Assembly (NCBI GenBank): GCA_033980235.1
Contig: CM067068.1
Coordinates: forward strand, 34,325,546-34,389,545
Length of the DNA stretch: 64,000 nt
Source: Diadema setosum
Lineage: Eukaryota > Echinodermata > Echinoidea > Diadematoida > Diadematidae
Direction: 5' to 3'
The translations under genes were made by a program, and so were the position numbers. Below are positions 12,039 through 26,300 of the stretch, in pieces (within the stretch, counting starts at the first letter, position 1; each line of letters starts with the position of its first letter). The notes beneath the pieces were generated by a model. It did no database searches, was not told the DNA's origin, and was given only the letters and a program-made list of their open reading frames with translations.

Positions 12039-12935
12039 AGGGAAAAGAGTGTGGCTTGAGTGAATGTAGAAGTAGGCCTACACCACTGCAGAGAATTGAA
12101 AAATTAAAGTAACGTGTGAAATACTCTTTCTCTGCTTTTATATCAATGTCCACACTGACGTCATGACTTCAAATCTACATTTACTCAAGCTACATTCCTC
12201 TCCCTACGTATAGGTGCATTGTAACAACACTCCCTTTAAAGCAAAAATAGAAGAGTAGGGAAAAAAGACACAACCGGCTGAATACAATGCAGTACCGAAG
12301 ATGACGAAATGTCAACATTCGTATTGGCTTTAAAAAAATGAAATGGATGCGGTGATAAAGAGTATTGTAAGAGAACGAAACAAAGTAAATAGTTACCCTG
12401 CGGCTAGTGCAGGATGACCGTGATCTTGATGACCATCGTGAAAGAGAGGGGTGTTTCCTAGGCAAAGAGATTGTAATCGAGGTTGCACAAGTTGTTCAGT
12501 GAGAACATTAAAAAAAAAAAAAAAAAAAACGGAACTGATAACGAACATTGATGGCGCTCATGAGAAAGCACCGGTAATCGGAATCGCTTCCTCCAGTCAG
12601 CTGCCAGTGTTTTGGCGAGGGACAGCTTTGAAGCTGTGATCAATGATATAAGATGTTAAATTGTTTTACCATATTTTTGGGGGGAATGCACCCTACAAGC
12701 ATTCCTCCCCATCTCCTGCGTGTTTTTGTGCTTTTTCTTTTTCATCCTATCATTTGTATATCCATAAATTCCATTTATCATATTTTGCAACATTGAATTT
12801 CATATGTACTTATATTTTATGTGGAAAGAAAATGTATTTACAAGTTCTGTTTGAGATGGAAAAAATAAATGAAATGACATGAAAGCTGAGACTCGCTTAC
12901 AGATAGGCAAAATCATTTTCATCTAGAGCCCCGTC

Positions 12936-13447
12936 TTAAAGGAAATAAAAACCCAAAGAGAAATCACGTGGATTGAGTGATCAAAGCAGCAACATTAGTA
13001 GAACACATCAGTTCAAGTTTGAGGAAAATCGGACAATGGATGCAAAAGTTATAAATTTAAAGTTTTTTTTTTGTGTAGGAACCGCTAGATGAGGAGACTA
13101 CTTGAGTTTATGACTCATGTGCTGACGACAATCATAAAGAAAATATTAAGAAAATAAAAAATGATTTCACTTAACATAGTATGTCAGTATCAAGTTGAAG
13201 GGATGTGTAATTTTCATTTAAAAAAAAATTTGTGATATTCCCTTTTTATTTTCTGTGTATTGTTGTCCACACATGACGTCATGAACTCTTAAAGTCTCCT
13301 TATCCATCGATTCCAACACAAAAACTTATAACATTCATAACTTCGGAATGAATGTCTGATTTTTCTCCAACTGTCTCTAGTGTTCTGGTGTGTTGTTTGC
13401 TGCTTTCACTCAATCCACATTTCGCTTTGGGTTTTGGTTTCCTTTAA
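12936..13447. mobile_element. Palindromic MITE family 3
   Basis: A 512-bp foldback with TTAA at both ends. Left arm TTAAAGGAAATAAAAACC and right arm GGTTTTGGTTTCCTTTAA are complementary, and similarity continues inwards for more than 150 bp (ATTGAGTGA, AGCAGCAA, GAGGAAAATCGGACA-type blocks). Confidence 0.8.
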
Positions 13448-13449
13448 CA

Positions 13450-14075
13450 CGCCACAAAACTCAGGGTAGCCTTAGGGTAGCCTTCGGCGAAGATTGTTTC
13501 CCTTGAAAGATATTAGGGAGTTTTCGCAAGCACGACTCGGCCAGGAGTTGAGCGTGCCGTGTGAAAAAGTTGCTTCTGGGCATGATCAAATACGAGAAAC
13601 GTCGGGTCCCGGGGAAAACGAGTACAGTACTTCGGTCCCGATGCTGGGGCAGGAGTGAGCCAGCGAGCTAGCCAATTAGCAATCGTTCCCCCACGCCTCC
13701 TTAGGAAAGCGAAACTGCTATCTAGAATACCCCGTCTTAACAGGCCACAAAACGCAGGGTAGCCTCGGGTGAAGAATCTTCCCCTGCGAAGATCGTGCCT
13801 GTTAAAACGCAACACAGTGGACAGGCTCGGGGTAGCCGCGGGGTAGCCTCGAGCGAAGTCTTAAAAAACGCAGGGTAGCCTCGGGGTAGTCTCGGGTGAA
13901 GAATCTTCCCCTGTGTCTGTTAAGACGCAACACAGTGGACAGCCTCGGGGTAGCCGCGGGGTAGCCTCGGGCGAACCGCCGGAGGCTACCCCGCGATGGT
14001 GTCTGTTAAGACGCTCGCGGGGTGAATCTTCCCCCGAGGCGTCACGTGACCAGCGCAAATCCACGAACTCTCCCT
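13450..14075. repeat. GC-rich direct/inverted repeat cluster
   Basis: Multiple copies of GGGTAGCCTCGGG and GAAGAATCTTCCCC, each near a 'GTTAAGACGC'-like motif. The outer stretches TAGGGAGTTTTCG (13512) and CGAACTCTCCCTA (14064) are roughly complementary, so this may be a single foldback element. The short ORFs are low-complexity by-products. Confidence 0.45.
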
Positions 14076-14679
14076 ATGTATTACTAGTAGCACGACCAGA
14101 CGCATTGGGCTTATGTATACTCACGTACTAGTAATTATAGGTGTTACCAAAAAAAATCCAGCTTGTAATGTTTAACATAGTTTAAAAAACCCCATATATC
14201 AGATACATGTAACACTAGCATTGATATGAGCAATAGCTGAAGAGAGTATATACAATTTTGTTGGAGGTAGTTTGAAAATGAAAACATTCAAAGATTCATT
14301 TTGTAGAGCGTGAAATGCTTTTTGTAACACGTCCTATGTATTATGTAAACAGTCGTAACACTCCTCGAATTCCAAGGATTGCACAATATAGTAATAGACG
14401 TGCTCTGATAAAAACCTGTGGTTGATTTGATGACTTCGCCTTTCTTTACTCCTCTTTGAAAGATCATTATGAAAAGACAAAGAAAGGCGCTTTCACAGTA
14501 ACGCATTTTACGGAAACACAGTTTGTCTAATATATATTGAAAAGCCTCTGTAGATACTAGTTCCAACATGCCTGTGTCAGCAGTACACACTTGTACATTA
14601 GTACTCAACCACATGCTAGTACAATGGCAATGATGTGCATGTGAAATGCTTTATTTTCAGCGTATCTGTACAATAATGT

Positions 14680-14965
14680 GATTGGTCGAGGAGAGCGTAT
14701 CCTCCCCGGAGAAGGTTTTCAAGCAATGCCTGTTAAAACGGGACACTTTGGCGGTTAACCCGTGTTTTATGGAATTTGTGAAATGCAATCTTCGCCGGCG
14801 AACGCCCGGGCGCGCCCAGAAAATAGAGAACGTGTATTCCCCGGGGAAGATTTTCGAGCAATGCCTGTTAAAACGGGGTACTCTGTGTTTCATGGAATCT
14901 GTGGAATGTATATCTTCGCCGGGCGCACCCGGGCGCGCCCGGGAGAAGGTCTGTTAAGATGGGGC
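14680..14965. repeat. GC-rich repeat pair
   Basis: Two direct repeats of about 140 bp (CAATGCCTGTTAAAACGGG, CCCCGG(G)GAAG(A/G)TTTTC) with CCCGGGCGCGCCC palindromes. Related in style to 13450-14075. The stretch 14076-14680 has nothing recognisable. Confidence 0.5.
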
Positions 14966-15107
14966 TTAAGATATGGGGACGAGAGTCTGAGTACAGGGAT
15001 TGTCACAGTTGATTGCTTCCGCGTATTCTCTGTCTTCCCGTCGTGTAGCGAAAACTCCCTTTTGTCTGTTAAGACGCTACAGAGAGGAAGTGGATGTCTA
15101 TGACCCC

Positions 15108-15735
15108 GTGTACAGTGCAAGGCTCGGCCGCGACCGAGTCCACCTTCATTTCAGTGTAAACGCGCAAAAGGGCAAATGCGAGGCCAAAATTAGCCTCGCA
15201 TTTGGCCTCGCATTTGGCCTCGCATTCGGCCGACCACGGCCGAGCCCGGCCTTTTCTCAGAGTAAACGCAAACGGGGCCAAATGCGCGGCCAAATCTAGT
15301 CTGGCTTCCTAACCCTCTGCCTGTACTATTTCGCTGTTCAGGATATTAACCCCCTCAACGTCGAAAACTAGTATAGTTTAAGGCCTTTGCCGAAGGAAAA
15401 AATCCTTTGCAGGACAAAACCACCTTAAACTATACTAGTTTTCGACGTTGATGGGGTTATTATCCTGAACAGCGAAAGATACAGGCAGAGGGTTTGGAAG
15501 CCAGACTAAAACTGGCCGCGCAATTGGCCGCGCATTTGGCCCAGTTTGCGTTTACACCAAGAAAAGGCCGGGCTCGGCCGCGGCTCGGCCACCTCCAGAG
15601 ACCACCTCCAGAGCGAGGCCAAATGCGAGGCCAATTTTGGCCTCGCATTTGGCCTTTTGCGCGTTTACACTGAAGCGGGGCTGGACTCGGCCGCGGCCGA
15701 GCCGCGGCCGAGCCTCGCACTGTAAACGGGGTCTA
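15108..15735. mobile_element. Large GC-rich foldback element
   Basis: The whole 0.6 kb folds on itself. Outer arms (GACCCCGTGTACAGTGCAAG and its near complement, with GGCTCGGCCGCG, GTGTAAACGCGCAAAAG and repeated GGCCTCGCATTT) surround a second palindrome at about 15300-15510 (ACTAGTATAGTTTAAGG and complement). A TCTATG direct repeat flanks both sides. Confidence 0.65.
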
Positions 15736-16254
15736 TGTTCCACGATATTTTATTTATAATATTCTCAACAGTAAAGTCAAGTGTGCTTCGCTCACAAAAA
15801 GATCAAATCAAAGCAATAAGTATGTGTTCATAACGTAAAACCAAAACCGTGTGATTCTGTCGCTGCAGCAAACAGGTACTGCATGACAGTTTTCTTGTCA
15901 CAGTTTTATTTTCGAACAAGTTCTTTGTTTCAGCTTAGAAAACTGCTATGACAATTTCGCCCCAAATTGATAACACATTTTGTCCTGTTCCACCTATTTT
16001 CTTATATTTTCACACGGTACAAATAGGGATGCACACTTGTCCACATGTATGTATGTTCTTATTAATGTTTCCCTGAAGTGATGATAATCATATTTAGATT
16101 AGAAGTAATTTAAATCATAGTCCTGTTTTAGAGTAGAAGACTATGGTGTCATTATGTTGTCTAATAAACAGATACAGGGAGAGCACAGTTTCGTTTTGCA
16201 ACGTTTTGCAACGTTTTTTGGTGATGACTTCTTTTAGAAATCTTATCAAAATCA

Positions 16255-16545
16255 TATCAAATATGAAATGAAATAGCATGAGTCTAAGAGGATTTAAAGT
16301 TTATTTGATGAAAAGTGGTTGTGAAAATTCTAATGGTTGAGATATTTAGAAATAAATGAACGATGTTAATAAAAGGTGGGACCCAGTTTTCATTACGATT
16401 GCTTTGTTTTACTTTGTTTTTGGCTGTCTCGGCCACTGGAAAACCAATTTTCATCAAATAAACTTTTACTGTAATTTCTCATAGAATGGTTTGGTCTGTA
16501 CTATTTCCTGGTATCTCACAAAATCACAAAAAAAGTTTTAACTTG
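16255..16545. mobile_element. Decayed MITE family 2 copy
   Basis: Contains the family-2 arm blocks (TTTATTTGATGAAAA, AACCAATTTTCATCAAATAAA, GGACCCA) in both orientations but has no clean ends. Other sequence from 15736 to 17114 is unassigned apart from a CA tract at 16624-16657; the last part includes the gene B 5' flank. Confidence 0.5.
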
Positions 16546-17114
16546 AAATGAAATATGATATGGATAAGAGAGGAAAGTTGCAGAATACTCTTCGATATTG
16601 ACTTCGAATTAAGCATGTCATAGACACACACACACACGCACACACACACACACACATTACATAATATGCTTATGAAATCGAAACATTCAAGGCACAGATT
16701 CAGGCTATTGTTACATACGGTGTATTATAACAGGAAGGACTGTGAAAACAAGCTATACAACGGCGGCTGATTTCGAGATGGAGAGAGAGGAAATATGTTT
16801 TCAAGTGAAACAAACCGCATACTCTGAGTAGCACAGTGTGAATCAGTCCAGCCCCCCCCCCAGAAAAACAGCAGAGTGCCATCCAATTCGAACGTTTTTT
16901 TTTGTTTTGTTTTTTTGTGCGCACGCGTACTCAATCGAAACACAGTTATTGCTCATTTAGTTTCGCCCGTGCTTTTCGTGAAGGAGGAGGACCTACAAAT
17001 TACCATGGAAAGCATTTGCACTGCTTCATTGTGACGTATCTAGAAATAATTTTTACTGGAGCGTAATTGTTTGTTTGCCAGGATATATTTATTGCATATC
17101 TTTGTCATTACGCC

Positions 17115-19378
17115 ATGGGCGCAATGAGGAACGTACTTATAATACTGGAGATTCTCATTTTGCTCGGCATTGTTTGCACATCGCTAACTTCAGCGATTAT
17201 CATCGCTCTTCTCAAGGTAAAGTAAAGTTATTCCATAAAAGTTCTCGATTCATCGAGGTAGCTAGGGAGTATTTCATGTGCATTATCCGCGCCTGTCTGT
17301 CGGTGTCAATGTGTGCGCGGTATAATTACTTCAATGCCAAATATTCCAAACACTATAGCAGGCCTACAATCATAATAATAATAATAATCTGTATATAATA
17401 TGATATAATATAGGTTTTCCCGGCCAATTTCGCACTTTTGTCAGTCCAATTCCGAATTGCTGCATTCAATTTAGCAATATTTAGCGTAGATGACATGTTC
17501 GGTAGTTCAATTTTATGATCTCTTCATTCAAATTCATTTTGGAGCATTCAAATTACCTTTAGCCTCATTCTAATTAACACTTTTTTCAATTGAAATTCGT
17601 AAAAAAAGCACCATTTCGTTATTCGTTCATTCAATTTAGAATGATATAATCACGTGATCACGGACATGCCGCACTCGTTCATTCAAATTCATTTTTGGGC
17701 ATCCAATTTAACATCTTTTGCAATCAATTTAGCACGCATGTTTATGCTTTGGTTCTTTCTTTATTTTGTTTTCGTCAACATAGTTATTGTTTTGCAGATT
17801 TTGGCAACAATTTATTTCTTCTTCAATGTGCTTAGTGATTCTTCCAGTCCGAAGATAGTGCATCATGTAGCCACAACTTATCTGGCCGTTGAGTGCTTTA
17901 TTCCGAGTGTGTCGGCCAGTTCTAGGAAGTCAAGCTTATGATCATCAAAATGCTCCTATAATTCTTTTTCTGTCTTCTTGAGAAATACGTCTGTATCTAA
18001 CTTGTTCTGTCATGACTGTAAGAAGATGAAGTTAATCTGTAGTATCGGTACATGTAAGCCTAAAATGACATGTATGAGAGAAATGGGGCGTTACAGAACA
18101 ACAAACTGGAGTTATATACAGTATGGTCAAAAATATACTTTTACTGCTTGAGGACGGACTGATTTTGCTACAACACGCATTTCCCGTAGACACCTGCCCG
18201 AGTATACTCGGGACTCGTCCTCAACGGGTTAACAGTGCGTGGATGAAACAAAAAGTCACATAGAAATACGCGTTTAAATGTTATCACCTTTTCAAAGAGA
18301 AATAACATGACGTTAATTTGAATGAATATGTTAGGAATTTGACTACCCATACGCGAAATTGAATGACTGAAATACCCCTTTCGGCCAGTGTTAGCGACTT
18401 TGAATGACTGAAGAGCACGTGCCAATTTGAATGCTCGTTTTACGAATTCGACAGGCACATGTGCAAATTTCATTGATCGAAATGCTAAATTGAACGACCA
18501 ACTTCCAATTTGGAATGACAGAGTGTGCAGTGACGAGGATTTTATCAAATGGACTGACAAAAGTGCGAAATTGGCCGGGAAAACCTATAATATTTCGAAT
18601 GCTATACGGACTCGCCGCAAACTATGAGTCATATTCCATTCATTTCTCAAGACCACCATCTTAAAATGCTGTATTGACATCGTACCTAGGCTACTGTATT
18701 TTAAAGAGAGAACATTAGGCATTCATTTTGTATATGCTGCGGCAATTTATCAGGATCATGGTGTCATGAATTCTTACGCTCTTGCTCGAATTCCCAGAGG
18801 AAGTTCTTGTTATTTGCTTGCGAGGTATATCATATTTTTGTTTTCGTATTCCAACACATTATAGAGACACACAAAGAAAAGCTTACACGGTGTATAAAAT
18901 ACAACGGTATTGTAACATCTTTATTAATAAGTTGTTAACCGCACTGGACCGCTATATTCATATATTCGTAGATAATCCACAAGGCCATTCGGAGTATTTG
19001 TTGAGGTCCTTGTTAGCACAAAATACGCAAATATATCTATTATATATACGCAAAATATCTATATAACGCAACAGGACTTTGGAATACGAAAAGTGATGAT
19101 AATCCAGAAAACTTGCTCATAATATGTTTTGTTTACATGATTGCAACAATATCCAATTCAGTTTTCTTAAAAAAAAAACTACTGACGGGCATTTTGATAT
19201 CATCCCTTGAATGTTAAGGGTAATATTCCCCGCCTGTTCCAGAAAGAGGAGAAATCATATGCTCGTTCATTTTGCTAAAATATTGAAAACATGTTAAATT
19301 TTCTTTACATTCTTTTCATTGTATCTATCTATCTATCTATCTATATATATATATATATATATATACATATACTAAATA

Positions 19379-19418
<40 letters not shown>

Positions 19419-19921
19419 GTTCATCTTGGAACTTTCCACGTGTTGGACTTCGAATGTTGTAATTATAAGAAGAAAGAGTCTCAAGTACGCCATGGATATA
19501 TCCAGCGAGAAGTTTTTTATTACAAAGTTTTCGGTCTGCCTCAGACCTTCGTCAGTGTAAAGTCTTTACACTGACGAAGGTCTGAGGCAGACCGAAAATC
19601 TTGTAATAAAAAAACTGATATAGTTTTTGAATTATTAAGAATCAAAAGTGGAAAATGTTTTTTGAAACACCTAGTATATAATATATGTATATGTACATAT
19701 GATTATGTATACATAAAACGTGTACATTGAGTAAGTTGTCCACATAATTTGTGAGATAATACCATCAAAAATAAAACTGAAACCAAGTTCATGATATCTT
19801 CACCAACAATACTTCGGCACACAAATTTTCGAGAGATTTGCTCCTTCTCAGTATGGTATATATCTTACATAATGAAGTGAAGTAAAAAACACACACTCAC
19901 ACACACACACACACACACGCA

Positions 19922-19973
<52 letters not shown>

Positions 19974-20358
19974 ATAGCTCCCTAACATTTTGTACCTACG
20001 CATCTTTAGCTCTCTGTCCATTCCCTTGCAGGGTGACTTCAAGGGGGAGTGTCCGCTCTATCTTACGGTAACAGATCAAGATGAAGACAGCCTCTATTAC
20101 TTACTAAAGGATGTCTCTAACTGCCAGTACATCATCGGATTTAATGTAAGTGCAGCAGTATCACAAATCAGTTTCAAACAAGCACTTGCACGCATTGTTT
20201 TTGTAACATTATGTCCAGAATAAAACCTGTCGTAAAATCGTTTTACAATGTCTTTACAAGCGCATGCAATTTTGCATGTTAAACTAACAGAAAATTTGAA
20301 CTCTGAGATCGATGTGTTTAAAAAAAAAAAATGTGCGGAAGAGACCTCGACGCGACTC

Positions 20359-20392
<34 letters not shown>

Positions 20393-23300
20393 GAAAAAAA
20401 AAAGCTTCCGCTCAATACTACAACGACAACAGGTATCTCATTGGACTGCGTGGCGACCTAGTGTCGACTCGAGTTTCGCTCCGTTGTCAAAATATCTTTA
20501 ATCTACCTAGTTATAGGTTTATTATAGGGCTGATCGTAAAGGAAGAAGGGGTGGAGGTGTTGCAATGTACATTGCACCAAAAATACTGTTTCAAATATAT
20601 TCTGATATCAAATCACGTCGAGCAGAAGCGTTATTTATTGTTGATAGCCCAGCTTAAAAAAAAAGTTATAAGGTTTGATTTATAGACCCTTTGATTTCAA
20701 TAACGATTTCCCCGGATGAATTGGAGATACATCTAAGTAAGCTTTTTTGTTACTAAAAGATAATATAAAGTTGTGGTACCTCAAAAGTTTCCCTAAATTT
20801 CCTTTTTTGTGTTTCAGGTTAAAGTGCCTTTCATATTACTAACACTGTGAGACTTACTCGCTCCTTGGGAGAGCTACACTGAATTGACGGCCAGCGCATG
20901 CGCACACAGACATCTTATCCGTCCACGGATTTGAAATTTGTGCGCATGTGATGTGTGCGCATGCGCTGGCCGTAGTATTCAGTGTAGCTCTCCCAAGGTC
21001 CTCTCGACCGAGTCACATTCAGTCATCAATTCGAACAGAAATGGATTATTGGCAGAACCAAACGTTGCCCGAAGCCAGTTTTCAATACTTCAACTTAACT
21101 GGTAAGTCTTCAAATTGAAGACATTTTTGGATTTTAAGTTGATATTTACCCGCGATACTATAGTCTGTCGTGATCCTGAATGCTACAATGCGAAGCCCCA
21201 TCTAGCTTTGCGTATGGGGCTGCTGGTCGCAGTTAGCGATGCGTATGGGGCTTCTGGTCGCAGTTATCATGCATTATTATCCATACAGAGGATTTTTGGA
21301 GCCCGAATACAAGTGTTATTTTGTCGACGCACCTCATAACCTCCGACCCACTTTTAAAGTTTGTTGAACTCGACCAATATTTTTTTTACCGAGGCGACCA
21401 ATATTTAAAATATTGGACGGCAAGAGGGGGATTCCCCAAAGTTTTTATAAACTGCACCGTGATTGGCTGAGATATATACGAAATGACCTGAAATATAAAG
21501 TAAAAACGTCTCTGATTTGTCAATCACGAATTAACTAAAATATCGTTTCTTCTCAAATTCTGTGTTTATACAAACAAATTTCATATATCAATTAGTTGAA
21601 ATTTTTTTGCAAACAATTTTTCAAAATATCACTTTCATACCAGGAAATTAACTTTAGGTTTGATGAAAACAAGTTGCATTTTTTTTTTTTTTTGTGCAGG
21701 CCGGCGACGATTGATCAGCTCAGCGCTACTGCTAGATAGCCCGCGCGCGATATACAAAATCTGGATACAATGTAGCCGGCCGCCGCCGCTTGCATTTACA
21801 TGCATAATGTGTTATTACTAAGTACAGTAGGCCATAGAACTACAGTACTACTGAAGTAAATCTTTCACGATCTACGGTAGATGTGACGTGAATTGTGTCT
21901 CAGATCTCGGATACAACAACATCTAATTCTGGTCTAAATTAGCTATTGATAGATCTCGGCCTAACAGTAACATGACGACTACCATGGGTACATATGAAGA
22001 GTTTGTTTGCAAAAACCGATAAGTCCATATTTGTCAAATGGAGATATTTGCGATTAAAGGTCAAGAAAAATAAAGAGAATAATAAAAAAATTTTTGCTTC
22101 TTTTGACCATAACTTCAAAAATATACCTTTATATATGTAGTGACCAATATATCATTCAAAAGGTATTATTTTGTACTTTATGACAGAGATCGTACTTCAA
22201 AATCTTCAAAAATGGACTTATCGGTTTTTGCAAACAAACCCTTCATATAGATCACTGTTTTATCAGGGAATGAAGTAGATTAACTTGCACTGAAGAGTGT
22301 ACCGGTACCATACCCCATGTCAAGATCAAGTACAGTAGGAGACCATACAGCACTCGGAGACAGAAAGGGTAAGTGAAAATATTCTTTGCTAAAATCCTCT
22401 GTAGGATAATAATGATAATATTGGATGTCCTATTTTCGATTAATACAAGGAAATATTGGACTCGCTAAGCAAAATATTGGACTCGTCTTCGACTCGTGCA
22501 ATATTTGTGCATAGCTCGTCCAATATTTCCTTGTATTAATCTCAAGGCCATCCAATATTATATAAATAATGGTTTCGTATAATACGTGTACAGTACTACC
22601 TCGCCGTACGGCAGCGAGTCAAACTAACGGCTCTGGTACGAAACCATTATTGCATGATTACTAAGACATGAGAGCACTTTGGGGCGAGTAAGTCTCACAG
22701 TGTAGTTATATGAAAGATACTTAAACCTGAATCACAAACTTAAAGACAAGGAAATTCAGGGGAACTTTTGAGGTTCCAAAACTTTATATTATCTTTAAAC
22801 TTTGCTTTCTCCCCCTAATCTGACATTAGCAACTCCTTCAATTTTTATTTTTTATTTTTAGAATGTGCACTGTAAAAACATGGGTGTTAGATTTAACACC
22901 ACGGGTGTTAAATCTAACACCGATCAAACTTCAATAAAGGACCACACCCACAGGTGTTAAAAATGCACTGTGATGGTGTTGAAAAGTGTTCACCTGACAC
23001 TTCGTGGTGTTAATTTGACACTGTACCTGGTGTTATTTTGACACCGTACTGGTGTTAATTAAAATATGACACCACATGGTGTTGATTTGAAATTTGTTGG
23101 TGTTAATACATTGTATCAATGGTTTAACACCCGTCCAGCTTCAATAAGGGACCACACCAGCTGGTGTTACTTTGGTGTAAATTTATTTTCACATTTTTTC
23201 AAAAATCTAGTATTTTAATGTAAAATTCTTGATCGTCTTGTTTAAATTAAAAATCAACAAGAAGTGCAGTTACTAAGAAACTCTTCAAAAAACAGTTCAA

Positions 23301-26300
23301 AATTTGGAAATGACACCCGGGGGTGTTAATTCAACACCATAAATGAGCACCGAAAATTTAACACCAGCTCGGTGTTCACTATTTAACACCGGACTTTTTG
23401 CAGTGTGGTGGACAGAATAGCAATGGTGTAAATACCGCTTATATAAACACTTAAATGAAAAATGCTTGTATCATTATGATGACAATTAATGTTCCTTTAT
23501 GTAAATAAAATATAGGTCATATAAACCTATAAATCCTTTAATAACACAAGGATATTGAAATAGATCAAAACTCAAAATGTTATTAGTTACATTTACGCAA
23601 TCCAACTAAATTTCATTAGAATGCATGTAAAAATCATAACAACTGAAAAATAAATGAGTCGTTTATCCCATAGACTATTTTTTATTACAAAAAGGTCACT
23701 TCAAAATTAATATCAATGCAACTTGGAAAATTATTAAAGATGTATTGAAAAAAGGACAGACTGAGATGAATGATCCCATTTTGTATGCAATTTCATTCGA
23801 TTATTTATTCTTTTTTTTTTATAATATCTATGTAGAACTTGCAAGCAAATTTAATAGTACTTAATTTATTTAACAGGTTGTCTCTCTGACCAAGCCGACC
23901 AAAATCGAGTCTTTTTTAACACAACAATATTCCAAGTGAAATTGTTAACTTTATCAACTCTCTTAGCTCAAAGTCTTACGCTTCGGACAAAATAAGTAAA
24001 TAACATATCCAATCATAGAACCTTTAACTTATATGATTAATCTTTCTTTATCATAAAGTTCTTTTCAGATTTTACAGATTTTTCAGATTTTTCTTTTACA
24101 GATTTGTTGAAAATAGCCTTTCTGAATCTAAATCTACCACACATTCTGGTCAGGGCATATGGAAAAATCTTACCCACAACATAAAATTTTGTTCAACTAT
24201 TTACACCTTAAAAGCTACAATTAATCGGTATTTTATACAATTATATGATTCCCCACATTAAGTTAAGGTAAAAAGGTCTTATTTACTGCAGGGCTATATC
24301 ATTGTTATCTCAATCTTCTTTTTTTTTTGTATCATTCAACTGCATTCTGCACCCACGTGATCACTCAGCTTTCCCCGACGGAGTTGTTTCGCCGGATAGT
24401 CTCTTTATGAGGTCCTTTCCACACACAGAGAAATTACGGTTCTAATTTGCACCCTAGAGGGTGCATATCGTTGTAACACCAGCGGCTCCATTTAGGGTTC
24501 TATTTTTGGGGGTGCTTATTTAGCACCCTATATTTAACATCATATATGGTGCATATTTGCACCCCTCCATTGGGTTCCCTTTTGCACCCAATAGGGTTCA
24601 TATCGTTGTAACACCAGCGGCTCCATTTAGGGTTCTATTTTTGGGGGTGCTTATTTAGCACCCTATATTTAACACCAGATATGGTGCATATTTGCACCCC
24701 TCCATTGGGTTCCCTTTCTGCACCCCACAGGGTGAACAAAAATTCAGTTGCAAATTTGCACCCTTTCTGGTTCATATCGTTGTAACACCAGCGGCTCCAT
24801 TTAGGGTTCTATTTTGGGGGGTTCTTATTTAGCACCCTATATTCAACACCCTATAAGGTGCAAATATGGACCTCTATACAGGGTTCCCCTTCTGCACCTC
24901 ATACCTGCACCCACTATGGTTCATACTGTTATTGTTGTAATTTTGCACCCTATGGGGTGATAAAGTCACCGCAATATAGGATGCAATACAATTTGCACAC
25001 GTCTCTATTTAGGGTTGCCTTTCTGCACCCCATATGGTGAAAATTATAACCTTTTTTTTTTAAATCAAAATAATCATATACTGGATGCATTCACTGACTT
25101 CACAAACAATTACCTAAGGTAACACTCCAGACATGAAGCAAAAATAGCATGCACAGATTTACACACAGTTTCTCAGTCAATTAAATCCACAATCTTTCGA
25201 AAACTGAAGTCAGAGACTTCAATTCAACAACAAATAGAACATAAACATGATGAATACAGTGCATACTTACATATAAATTATTAACATTTTATTATATGTC
25301 TCATGGAAGAGGGACAAGTTAACAGCGATTTTCTTTTTCATGGTTTACTTTAAAATGAACATCAAATATACATTGTATTTCTACAAATTCTCATACGAGA
25401 TGCATATTTTGTCATAAAAAGGGCAATGTAAATCAAAAATGTATGAAATTTGGTCAGTACATTGAATAAGAAGAAAAAAATATTCGTTCTTTCCATCAAA
25501 TGATTACTTTTTCTTCTTTTAAAGGAAGTTACCACATTGACAAAAAGCACTAATTCTTTTTATACAAAAAATCCCTGAAGCTTGTGCAGAGTAATAGTAA
25601 ACTATGTGACAAATATCTTTCACATTGTCCTTTTACTTCTAGAATGGATCATAGATATGTACCTTGAATTTACCGGTACATCTTACGGTAATCAAAAGCA
25701 CCTTTATGACGCTCTTAGACATTAACAGCGATATGTCAACTCTGATTTCTCGTACACAAGTTATTGCCAAAACAATGAAGGGTATGGCAAAGTTCTGTCA
25801 TATATGAAACTCACTACTTGTACTGACATATTCCATCCAATTCCAAGCTTGAGAGCTTGCGAATGTGCCCCATTATACAATTAGTATACTTCACATTTTG
25901 TTTTTCATATACAATTACACCAATGATAAGGTGAAAAAAGAATCAAAAAATGAAGAATGCACATCTAAATTTGGTTACTTTTTTATGCACACAGCTAAAG
26001 ATATGTCCCAGTTATAAATCTCGGGCAGAATAGCACATCTGAAAACACCTTTCATTGCATCAAATTAACATTAACAATTCCACAGAAAATGTTACCTCAG
26101 AAAGGGAAAATAAGGTTAACCAATCAGTGGTATGACAAACTGGACATAAAGAGGAAGGAATATGTCTTCAGTGAGACAAGTTTAAAAACAATTTTTTTTT
26201 TGATACATTGTTTTTTTTTTTTTCTCCAAGCGATGGAAACAAGAAGCTCATTGTACTCAGTAGACCATAAATGTAATTACACAATGTATGCAGTTTAGCC

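Noticed and set aside
13513..14131. Arginine-rich frames in the GC-rich cluster
   Set aside because: They follow repeat units on both strands and lack any domain.
22565..22651. Hairpin AATAATGGTTTCGTA…TACGAAACCATTATT considered as a structural RNA
   Set aside because: Only about 15 paired bases in a transposon interior; no conserved RNA features.
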